From contig CM046008.1 of NCBI GenBank assembly GCA_025175895.1, forward strand, positions 27,979,255-28,043,254: a stretch of 64,000 bases of DNA, given 5' to 3'. The stretch's first letter is position 1. Every line of letters begins with the position of its first letter. Source of the DNA: Wurfbainia villosa (taxonomy: Eukaryota; Streptophyta; Magnoliopsida; Zingiberales; Zingiberaceae). The notes under the pieces are model-generated. The model saw only the letters and a list, made by a program, of their open reading frames with translations. It did not search any database and was not told the DNA's origin. Shown in pieces: positions 55,471-64,000 of this stretch. The position numbers and the translations under genes were made by a program.

Positions 55471-57160
55471 TCCCCGCAAGGCAGAGCGGAAGATATCCCC
55501 GTGTGATGGTGGAACGGAAGAACCGATATCTTTCGGTTATTATTTACTTTATCTATAAATTTCTATCCCCGTAAGGCAGAGCGGAAGATATCCCCGTGTG
55601 GTGGTGGAACGGAAGAACCGATATCCTTCGGTTATTATTTATTCTATGCATAAATTTCTATCCCCGCAAGACAGAGCGGAAGATATCCCCGTGTGGTGGT
55701 GGAACGGAAGAACCGATATCTTTCGGTTATTATTTACTTTATCTATAAATTTCTATCCCCGTAAGGCAGAGCGGAAGATATCCCCGTGTGGTGGTGGAAC
55801 GGAAGAACCGATATCCTTTAGTTATTATTTATTCTATGCATAAATTTCTATCCCCGCAAGGCAGAGCGGAAGATATCCTCGTGTGGTGGTGGAACGGAAG
55901 AACCGATATCCTTCGGTTATTATTTACTTTATATATAAATTTCTATCCCCGCAAGGCAGAGCGGAAGATATCCCTGTGTGGTGGTGGAACGGAAGAACCG
56001 ATATCCTTCGGTTATTATTTACTTTATATATAAATTTTTATCCCCGCAAGGTAGAGCAGAAGATATCCCCGTGTGGTGGTGGAACGGAAGAACCGATATC
56101 TTTCGGTTGTTATTTACTCTATATATATAAATTTCTATCCCCACAGAGCGGAAGATATCCCCGTGTGGTGGTGGAACGGAAGAACCGATATCCTTCGGTT
56201 ATTATTTACTTTATATATAAATTTCTATCCCCGCAAGGCAGAGCGGAAGATATCCCCGTGTGGTGGTGGAACGGAAGAACCGATATCTTTCGGTTGTTAT
56301 TTACTCTATATATATAAATTTCTATCCCCGCAGAGCGAAAGATATCCCCGTGTGGTGGTGGAACGGAAGAACCAATATCCTTCGGTTATTATTTACTTTA
56401 TATATAAATTTCTATCCCCGCAAGGCAGAGCGGAAGATATCCCCGTGTGGTGGTGGAACGGAAGAACCGATATCTTTCGGTTGTTATTTACTCTATATAT
56501 ATAAATTTCTATCCCCGCAGAGCGGAAGATATCCTCATGTGGTGGTGGAACGGAAGAACCGATATCCTTCGGTTATTATTTACTTTATATATAAATTTCT
56601 ATCCCCGCAAGGCAGAGCGGAAGATATCCCCGTGTGGTGGTGGAACGGAAGAACCGATATCTTTCGGTTGTTATTTACTCTCTATATATAAATTTCTATC
56701 CCCGCAGGGTGGAAGATATCCCTGTGTGGTGGTGGAACGGAAGAACCGATATCCTTCGGTTATTATTTACTTTATATATAAATTTCTATCCCCGCAAGGC
56801 AGAGCGGAAGATATCCCCGTGTGGTGGTGGAACGGAAGAACTGATATCTTTCGATTGTTATTTACTCTATATATATAAATTTCTATCCCCGCAGAGCGGA
56901 AGATATCCCCTTGTGGTGGTGGAACAGAAGAACCGATATCCTTCGGTTATTATTTACTTTATATACAAATTTCTATCCCCGTAAGGCAGAGCGGAAGATA
57001 TCCCCGTGTGGTGGTGGAACGGAAGAACCGATATCTTTTGGTTGTTATTTACTCTATATATCTAGATTTCTATCCCCGCAAAGCGGGAGATATCCCCGTG
57101 CAGTGGTGGAACGGGAGGACTGGGACTTCCTCAGTTGTATATCACTTTTTGTCCCTGTAA
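55471..57160 (+). repeat. Satellite-like tandem array, 18 monomers of 90-97 bp
   Basis: Monomers begin TCCCCGCAAGGCAGAGCGG at 55471, 55566, 55661, 55756, 55851, 55946, 56041, 56138, 56228, 56325, 56415, 56512, 56602, 56699, 56789, 56886, 56976 and 57073. The first seven steps are 95 bp (the last of these 97); then 90 and 97 bp alternate, a 187-bp dimer. Each unit has two GATATC sites and mostly an AACCGATATCCTTCGGTT stem. The array lies between the two antisense ORF sets of the Tat-like element. Tat 3' regions are a known source of satellite repeats. Open frames across it come from absence of stops, not from a gene. Confidence 0.93.
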
Positions 57161-57409
57161 AAGGGGGGGGGGGAGTTGAAATTCTTGTTTAACTTTGTAT
57201 TGGTGTATTCCTGGGAAATAGCAGGGTTGACTCATTTAAGGGTTCCATATACCCGGCAGATTGAAAAGACGGAAGAGCCGAAATATACAACTCAGAAGAT
57301 ACTGGAGAAAGGAGATAAACTAGGAAAGTTCATTAATGTGAGAGAATTACATATTCTGAGTCATCTACAAGGGAAGATAACAAACAGCAACCCTTATATA
57401 TCCCGGGCG
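57161..57409. other. Poly-G tract and flank after the array
   Basis: AAAAG followed by a G11 run (about 57160-57175), then unique AT-rich sequence. It resembles a polypurine tract, but the sequence after it does not match the 5' LTR start, so it is not the 3' LTR boundary. Confidence 0.5.
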
Positions 57410-57688
57410 TTACAGTTCTTTGTTAGGAGGGACAGAGGGAGTTCCCTTGTATGGTTGAGGTTGGCACCATAGTTGACGCCGATAGGATTCTTTGCAGAAG
57501 GTCTGCTTGGCCAGTTCCTTTTGGGACCCAACCAGTTGTTGGCGCAGGGAGCGATTATTGGAGTAAGTTTCCTTCAGCTGTTGCTGTAAACACTTCACTT
57601 GTTCCTCCAAGATAGCTATGTACCGATGATCATTTATCTGTTCTTTAGAAGGTGAGGAACTGCTACCCTGTTCCGATATCCTGTCCAT
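57410..57688 (-). pseudogene. Antisense coiled-coil ORF of the Tat-like element, set 2
   Basis: 92 codons from ATG at 57688: MDRISEQGSSSSPSKEQIND then a clear heptad pattern AILEEQVKCLQQQLKETYSN and LRQQLVGSQKELAKQ, then KESYRRQLWCQPQPYKGTPS and stop. The frame is open upstream to 57967, but without resemblance to anything. It could be an exon of a larger antisense gene. Short and isolated, so function is unknown. Confidence 0.5.
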
Positions 57689-58032
57689 GGCAAGCAAAGG
57701 AAAAAGGAGAATGATGGAAGCTATCAGGTAAAGGTCGGGGGTTTTTATGGCAACGAAGGGGAATAGTGCATTTATTGGTGGGAGAAGTAGCGACCATAAA
57801 TGCCAGTAAAGAAAAGGAAACGTGGGGGCAGTAGTGGGAAGGTCGACGAGACTACAATTGTAATTAAGAGGGTCCGAATCCCAGAGAAATGATAGAGGAA
57901 GGTATGTTCGGATCAGACTACCGTCCTTTTGGAAGACAGAAACCTTACTTCTACAGGAAAAAGACAAAAATAGATATCATTTACCTCCCTTATTTTTTAT
58001 TAACATATTTGAAATGATTACATTAGCTTGAT
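57689..58032. other. Gap between antisense ORFs of set 2
   Basis: About 340 bp; the minus strand is partly open (to 57967) but no motif is recognised. It may be leader or intron of the antisense gene. Confidence 0.35.
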
Positions 58033-58492
58033 CTATAAAGATTTTTCATGATTACTCCTAACAGATGAAACGGGAGATGTCTCTTTGGGGGGAGAAGGAG
58101 CTAATATGACTCTGAAGCGTTCGCCTTGAGGGGGAGGAAGAACTGGTGGACCTTCATCGAAAGAAGAAGGATGAGTCCTCAGAGGAAGCTGGGGCCAGCG
58201 ATCTTGATGGAAGTGGGGGAAGTTCAGCGACATCACGAGGATCTCCCACTGTATACTCCCACGTGAAGGGAGGATTCCACACTCGGTTGCGGAAGGAGGG
58301 GAATGGAGCGCGTAAGGACCTCCCTGCCGGAGGGGTGGGAGCTGGACGGAGAGGCGGAAACGGAAGGGGGCGGAGGGCTGAAGTAGCAATTGAGCGGGTC
58401 TCTGAATCTTCCATATCCTCAGAGACCCAGTCTTGTAGTTCAAAAGATTCCGACTCTGAAGAGATTTCGATAGGATGCCCTGCTAAAGCCAT
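58033..58492 (-). pseudogene. Antisense Ser/Pro/Arg-rich ORF of the Tat-like element, set 2
   Basis: Starts at 58492 (MALAGHPIEISSESESFELQ), with an acidic Ser/Glu stretch and then a Pro/Arg-rich stretch (SALRPLPFPPLRPAPTPPAG), reading to about 58154. One frameshift near 58160 moves to SSFDEGPPVLPPPQGERFRV and PSPPKETSPVSSVRSNHEKS, ending at 58033. The low-complexity, acidic-then-basic layout is like set 1. No known domain. Confidence 0.5.
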
Positions 58493-59019
58493 GATAGTGG
58501 GATAGCAGGACGAAGACATGGGGAACGAAGGATTTATAATGGAAGAAAAGGGGCAACATAGGTTCTGGGAAAGGGGAAAGAAGACGAAGAGATTGATATC
58601 GTTTCCAAAGCAGTAAGAGAGATAGGGAAGACCAACAGGCATGAGCTATTTAAAGTGAATTCCCGAACCAGAATCGAGACAGATATGAATGATATCAGGC
58701 AAAGACCTTTCAAGCGAACCCCCGAACCAAAATTAGAGCGGAGGGGAATAACGGTATTCGAGATCTCTCCCATAAGCCCGAACCGACGAGGTTATTGCGC
58801 TGTACGACACGGGAAAGAGATAACAGCATAGAGAAAGATCAATTTAAAATTGGCTCAGAATTCCCAACCCCTCAAGGAGCATAACAAGATGATGATAGTT
58901 AGTTATATGGACAAAGTTATCGTTCAGAAGCAAGCGAGAAGCCATCATAGAAATTACTAAAAAAGAAAATGTCATAAGTTACAGTTCGAAGAGATCGGGC
59001 AGACACTTAGCTAACGCCC
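58493..59019. other. Gap between antisense ORFs of the Tat-like element
   Basis: About 530 bp. Minus-strand ORFs at 58493-58773 show no domain. No repeat is seen. Confidence 0.35.
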
Positions 59020-59520
59020 CTACCGGATCCAAGTAACTAGTGTCCGTCGGGGCGGTATCCGCTCGCTTTGAGCCGAGGACCCCTCAAAGCCTAATACAAA
59101 CAAATCTACCCCCTTCTTCACGTATCGTCTTTTAAGATCAGCCTCCTGCTCTTTCATCTGATCTTGGCATTTGGCTAGTTGAGCTCGACTTTCCGCCAGT
59201 TCAGCCGCTAGAGCATCTTTTTCAGTGGCCGCTTGTATGGCCTGACGACCCAAAGTCGAGAGGGCCTTTGAATATTCTTGGTGAAGGATGGATTGCTGCT
59301 GAGCCACCGATGATAAGGTTCGTGGAATAGCCGCTACCATGGAGAAAAGCTCCTGACACTTCTTCGCACAGGATTCCCTGGTGACTGCCCAGGCCTAACG
59401 CTCTAGGTTAAAATGATGACGTTCTTGTTGAAGCTGTGTGATAGTAGCCGAAGAATCAGCATCCTTGATCATGGCATCCATAAGATATCTCTTATACTCT
59501 TTCATTTCCTGAGTCAGGAT
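59020..59520 (-). pseudogene. Antisense coiled-coil ORF cut by an Angela LTR
   Basis: Reads from the LTR junction at 59520: TQEMKEYKRYLMDAMIKDAD, ITQLQQERHHFNLER, a stop (TAG at about 59395), then in the same frame ESCAKKCQELFSMVAAIPRT, QQQSILHQEYSKALSTLGRQ, ALAAELAESRAQLAKCQDQM, KEQEADLKRRYVKKGVDLFV and stop at 59020. Strong Ala/Gln/Glu/Leu heptads suggest a long coiled coil. The start lies beyond the inserted Angela element. Probably the C-terminal part of an antisense protein of the Tat-like element. Confidence 0.55.
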
Positions 59521-61355
59521 TGTAGGGAATTCTTTATGCCAAATGGCATATGCGCAATGGAAAATAGGATCCCTTCCAAGTGATCCATGCGAAAGCAAAC
59601 TCGTATAAAATAAATTTCTCTAAACCAAACCTATCTTATAGGAGAGGATTACCTTTGTTGCGTGCCCTTGTTAATCCCGCTTTTCCTTTCGGTTTGTTGG
59701 ATCTTTAGCACGTTCAAGTGTCCGTGCCTCTATACGTATCCACACGAGCACGCTCTTGTCTCACAAAAGGAAAACTAGAAGAGCTCTCCTTTACTTCTTG
59801 CTAGAGAAGTCCCTAAAGGAGAGGAAGAGAGGGAAAAGGAGAAAGGAAGAAGAAGACTCCTCTTCTTGCTAGCCTACACTCACAAACCCACACAACCAAA
59901 GCTTCCACCAAGCTCTCTCACCACTAACACAACCAAAGCTTCCACCAACAACAAAAGCCAATTCTTTCTTTTGGCCGGCCACTTAGGGTGTCTTTTATAG
60001 GGTTGGAAAAACCCTTTCACCTCCACACATTCAATGCAATCCATTGCATTGAGACATATCCTTGTTTGGCCGGCCACTTAAGGAGACAAAAACCAATTTG
60101 TCTTCTTCCACCTCATCTAGCTTAGGTGGATGCTTAGGTGGATGCTTAGGTGGCATGCTTATGTGGCATTCTTATGTGGCTTTCATGCATGTTGAATTAA
60201 TCTTATTAATTCAATTAAGCTTATGTTATCATATTGAATTAATCTTATTAAATCAATAAGGTAACATATTGAATTAATCTCATTAAATCAATTAGCTAAA
60301 ATTCTCATTAAGCTTAAAGTCCAAAAACCATTTTGTACTTAAGCTTATTCCCAAATTATTCTAGTCAAACTAGAATACTCTAATTCCTCTAATTATCATG
60401 CTCTTTGTGTGTGACCCTATAGGCTCTCATAACGCTAAGTGGATCTAAACTCTTTTAGATACACAAGCAATGAGCGGCATCTAGCAATACATCATTGCTA
60501 CCCAAGTTACGAGATAAGTCAAGATCCGACTAACCTTTCCGTGACTACTATAATATATGACCGTGTCCTTCTATCCTTGATATCAGATTGATTAATGAGG
60601 CATAGACCGTGTCATCCTCGATCAATCTATGTGTTTCTTGATCCCCGAGTAAACTAACTCAAACAAATGAGCTCAATATCTCATGTTGGCTCATTCGAGC
60701 GTAAGCCATGCGTTTTAGTAGTTCTACTCAATCAAGGGCCCAGATATCACTCCGTCATATGGAGGATAGATCCCATCTACATCACTCACATCCCTCCGCA
60801 TAATTTGTTATATACCCGATGTCGCCTTTATGGTCCACCACCTGTTACGGGTGGCGTTTGTGATACCAAAGTACATAACTCCTTATGTAGGAACCATAGT
60901 GACTTGAGTCTAAGGACTATTCATACCAATAGTCACATGAGAAAGTTTATGACACTCATATAACGATCCATGAAACTTTCTCATGGCGAATGGTAGTCGA
61001 TTCGTATATATTCTCTAATATATACCCATGTGTCAACTTGATATCATATATCCATGACTTGTGAGATCAAGTCATCAATTGACCTACATGCTAGTCTTTA
61101 TGTATTAATATTGCCCTTGCATATTAATACTTGACTAGAACATTTAGGAAAGTGTTCTCTCTGACCTCTCATAATCAGTTACGCGATTGATGTCTTTGTA
61201 GATAAGAACCTACTTTTCTAGGGCATTATTATATTTAAATTAGCTGGCACAAGCAAGATGTAAATATAATAACCAATCCTTTGCCTTTATAGAATATGAT
61301 ACAAAATGTTCCCTATTCAACCATCACATGATTGGTTCTAGGGCTTTAACTAACA
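59521..61355 (-). repeat. 3' LTR of the second Angela-like element
   Basis: 1,835 bp, starting TGTAGGGAATTC on the plus strand and ending TAACTAACA before the polypurine tract. The start is set by alignment with TGTTGGGTTTTTTCC at 43731 and by matching length; the first 60 bp are diverged. Confidence 0.78.
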
Positions 61356-61369
61356 ATCTCCCACTAGCA

Positions 61370-61825
61370 CTAGTACCAATCACTATGATATCTAATACCT
61401 AGTGACCTAGTGTGACCATCATGCTTCCTCTGTGCTAAAGCCTTGGTCAATGGATCTGCGATGTTAGCTTCTGTCGGTACTCTGCATATCCTCACATCTC
61501 CTCTATCGATGATCTCTCGAATGAGATGGAAGCGCCGCAGTATGTGTTTGGTCCGCTGATGTGATCGAGGTTCCTTAGCCTGTGCAATAGCCCCATTGTT
61601 GTCACAATAGAGGTCTATTGGATCTGCAATGCTAGGAACTACCCCAAGTTCACTGATGAACTTGTGGAGCCAAACAGCCTCCTTTGCTGCATCAGATGCT
61701 GCAATATACTCGGCTTCTGTTGTAGAATCAGCAACTGTGTCCTGCTTCGAACTCTTCCAGCTCACAGCTCCACCATTCAGGCAAAACACGTACCCCGATT
61801 GCGATCTATAGTCATCCTTATGCAT
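61370..61825 (-). pseudogene. Angela-like RNase H, open reading frame retained
   Basis: 151 open codons: DYRSQSGYVFCLNGGAVSWK, DTVADSTTEAEYIAASDAAK, DPIDLYCDNNGAIAQAKEPR, SHQRTKHILRRFHLIREIID, ANIADPLTKALAQRKHDGHT, ending GIRYHSDWY and stop. The catalytic Glu, Asp and His regions are present; the first Asp would lie just upstream, where the frame is broken. It is the best preserved coding piece of this copy. Confidence 0.85.
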
Positions 61826-62920
61826 TTGGAAGCTTGCATCACTGTAACCCTTCTGATTAGCTCCTCATTGCCTCGAATATCGGAAATATTCTTTCGTTCT
61901 TCGTAAGTACTTAAGAATATTTTTATTGCTATCCGATGACTTTCACTGGATCATTGAGTATCTACTCGTCATGCTCAAAGCATCACGAGGCGTCGGGAGC
62001 AGTACAAAGCATGGCGTACATGATAGACCCTATAGCGATGCATAAGGGATCTTATCCATGCGATCTCTCTCCTCCTTAGAAGAGGACATTGAGTCTTGAA
62101 AGACTCACACCATGTGATAAAAGAAATCCTTTCTTGGAATTTTGCATAGCAAAGCGATCTAGCACTTTATCAATGTATGTACTCGACTTAGGCCAAGTAA
62201 TCTTCTAGATCTATCTCTATAGATCTTGATGCCTAGAATATAGGCGGCTTCACCTAAGTCCTTCATCGAAACAATTCCCTAACCACATCTTCACAGTGGG
62301 TGAGGGAATATCATTTCGATGAGAAGTATGTCATCTACATACAAGACAAGAAATACAATTGTGCTCCCACTATTTCTCTTGTAGACACAAGGCTCATCTT
62401 CATTCTTGATGAAACCAAACTCTTTGATTGCATCATCGAATCGAAGATTCGGCTTGAGAGGCTTGCTTTAGTCCATAAATGGACCTTTGCGGTTTGCATA
62501 CCTTTCGAGGATGCTTTGGATCTTCAAAACCCTCGGTTGTGTCATGTACACATCCTCGAGTAGCTTTCCATTGAAGCGGTTTTGACATCCATCTCGCCAG
62601 ATCTCATAATCATGGTAGGTCGATAGCAAGTATGATCCGAATGGATTTAAGCATCATATCGGTGAAAAGGTTTCTTCATAGTCAATACCATGAATTTGTT
62701 TGAATCCTTTAGCCACCAATCTACCTTTATAGGTATGCTTATTACCATCCATGTCAGTCTTTACTTTAAAGACCCACTTACACCCATACTCCCTTCAAAG
62801 GATCATCAACCAAAGTCCATACTTGGTTAGTGTACATGGATTCCATTTCGATCTCATGGCCTCTAGCCATTTCTAACTGGCTCATCATAGCTTCTTGATA
62901 GGATGTAGGCTCGCCAAGAT
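61826..62920 (-). pseudogene. Angela-like reverse transcriptase, many small deletions
   Basis: Collinear with 46005-47090 of the other copy (for example the stretches around YASAIGSIMYA, the YVDD region at about 62330, and KTAFxGK near 62570) but with a frame change every 50-150 bp. No long ORF survives. Deletions often remove the middle base of CTG or CAG. Confidence 0.75.
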
Positions 62921-64000
62921 CGATAAGCAATACATCACCGCTGTACCAAGAGAAAAGAATATCTCTCTTGACGACGGATCCTATTAGATCTACGAAGAGG
63001 TTGGTCTACTTGAATGTGTTTGCTCCACAACTCTTGGGCAACAAATTTCTCATCCACAACACTTTGTGGTGCCTGCTCATTTTCCATCGAAGCCTTAGTG
63101 TTATCATCATCTTGAACTTCTTCAAGATGAATTTTACTCCCACTAGTATTTCTAGAAATAAATTCTCTTCTAGAAAGACAAAGATTTCGCAACAAACACC
63201 TTGCCAAGTGTGGGATTGTAAAAGTAATATCCCTTAGTTTCCTTGGGATATCCTACAAAATAACACTTATCCGATTTGGGTCCTAGTTTATCCGAGACTT
63301 GACGCCTAACGTAAGCTTCACAACCCCAAATCTTTATAAAAGACATTTTGGGACTCTTCCCACCCATATCGTATATGGTGTCTTTCTACTGGCTTTTGAT
63401 GGGACGCGATTAAGTGTGAAAGCTACCGCTCTAGAGCTAAACCCCAAAAGGAAGTAGGTAGATCACCTGCTCATCATCGATCGTACCATATCTAATAGAG
63501 TACGATTTCTCCTCTCGATACACCATTCCATTGTGGTGTTCCGGTGGAGTGAGTTGGGATATTATCCCACACTCACCAGTGATCACGAAACTCGACTAAG
63601 GTATTCACCACCTCGATCCGATCAAGTAGCTTAATACGCTTACCAAGTTGGTTTTGTACTTCATTCTTGAATTCTTTGAACTTTTCAAAGGATTCGACTT
63701 ATGTCTCATCAAATATAAGTAGCCAAATCTACTCATATCATCGCGAAAGTAATAAAGTACTTATAGCCTCCTCTGCTTCGACATTGAAAGGGCCACATAC
63801 ATCAAGATGTATGAGTCCTAACAAGTCCGTCACTCTTCGCCATGTCCACTAAATGGAGTTTTAGTCATCTTTCCTAAAGACAAGACTCGCATACCTCATA
63901 TGATTCAAAATCAAATGAGTCCAATAATCCATCTTTATGGAGTTGGGATATGCGTTTTCATTTATGTGACCTAGGCGGCTAAAGTTGCGAAGATATGTCG
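62921..64000 (-). pseudogene. Angela-like integrase and GAG-pre-integrase fragments
   Basis: 63367-63170 reads KSPKMSFIKIWGCEAYVRRQ and KSDKCYFVGYPKETKGYYFY (integrase C-terminal part). 63207-62935 carries the acidic linker (SKIHLEEVQDDDNTKASMEN, LRRSNRIRRQERYSFL). 63420-63890 holds integrase core fragments in several frames, and 63890-64000 the zinc-binding domain before it. Protease and gag lie outside the window. Confidence 0.75.

Larger units (their letters stand above)
37384..64000 (+). mobile_element. Tat-lineage Ty3/gypsy element, partial (3' LTR outside window)
   Basis: 5' LTR (37384-38532), a TTGGCGC-type primer site, gag, protease, reverse transcriptase, RNase H, a second RNase H of plant/archaeal type and integrase on the plus strand, then antisense coiled-coil genes and a tandem array. 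A second RNase H and extra antisense ORFs are known features of the Tat group (Grande-, Ogre- and Retand-like). It is interrupted by Angela elements at 43731-52971 and from 59521. No 3' LTR matching the 5' LTR is seen before 59520, so it probably lies beyond 64000. Frameshifts throughout pol. Confidence 0.75.
59521..64000 (-). mobile_element. Second Angela-like copia element, decayed, partial
   Basis: LTR at 59521-61355 and internal region to the window edge, same family and orientation as 43731-52971 but more diverged. Left flank AGGAT (59516-59520) is the probable target duplication; the other end is outside. Readable order on the minus strand from the right: GAG-pre-integrase (edge), integrase, reverse transcriptase, RNase H, polypurine tract, 3' LTR. 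Many one- and two-base deletions break the frame, several at CTG or CAG. Confidence 0.82.

Noticed and set aside
55471..57160. CRISPR-like array
   Set aside because: Repeats are contiguous without unique spacers, and the context is a plant retrotransposon.
57160..57180. Poly-G tract as the 3' polypurine tract of the Tat-like element
   Set aside because: The sequence after it (GTTGAAATTC) does not match the 5' LTR start (TGATACTACTGG), and antisense ORFs continue beyond it.
55598..57192. Overlapping plus-strand ORFs of 80-144 codons across the tandem array
   Set aside because: The repeat unit has few stops in any forward frame and its length is not a multiple of three, so long frames arise automatically. 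Repetitive peptides, no start context, no conservation evidence.

Overview
This 64 kb window looks like plant nuclear heterochromatin. Everything I can identify is retrotransposon sequence. I found no host gene, rRNA, tRNA, bacterial operon or CRISPR array. The LTR retrotransposon lineages present (Sirevirus-like and Angela-like Ty1/copia; Tekay/Del-like chromovirus and Tat-like Ty3/gypsy), the tRNA-Met primer sites and the depth of nesting point to a large angiosperm genome. A monocot is plausible but I cannot fix the species.

Layout. 1-702 is the end of a Sirevirus-like LTR on the minus strand. 703-2950 is an old copia remnant on the minus strand. 3101-37337 is one element, here called A: LTR, a gag gene, spacer, LTR. 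It has no pol and is stretched to 34 kb by insertions. Inside A are a solo LTR (6345-8940, target duplication CACTA) and a complete but broken Tekay-like chromovirus (9455-35758, duplication ACAAG). Inside the chromovirus are two more gag-only elements, B (11303-18071, duplication AGTAA) and C (18727-24798, duplication CCAAT), and a second long solo LTR (28658-33341). That solo LTR contains an Angela-type solo LTR (30488-32297), so nesting reaches four levels. From 37384 to beyond the window is a Tat-lineage gypsy element. It has a 26-bp repeat in its LTR, a second RNase H domain, antisense coiled-coil genes and an 18-monomer satellite-like array. It is interrupted by a full-length Angela-like copia element on the minus strand (43731-52971, duplication GGAAG) and by a second, more decayed relative (59521 onward).

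How the parts relate. A, B and C share one plan: LTRs with hairpin-rich U3, a tRNA-Met primer site, a single gag ORF ending in a conserved motif, a non-coding spacer, a cluster of polypurine tracts, LTR. The motifs match the Sirevirus genus of Ty1/copia, but protease, integrase and reverse transcriptase are absent, so these would have to move with enzymes supplied in trans. The strongest unexplained signal is local. Sibling LTRs of A, B and C match closely except where the 10-bp palindrome CAGTCGACTG is expected. There one copy shows CCGATCG or CAATGATCG instead. In the decayed Angela element, several one-base deletions turn CTG or CAG into CG. Either a mutational process targets CHG/CG-dense palindromes, or methylated CHG sites were systematically miscalled during sequencing. 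Both can be tested.
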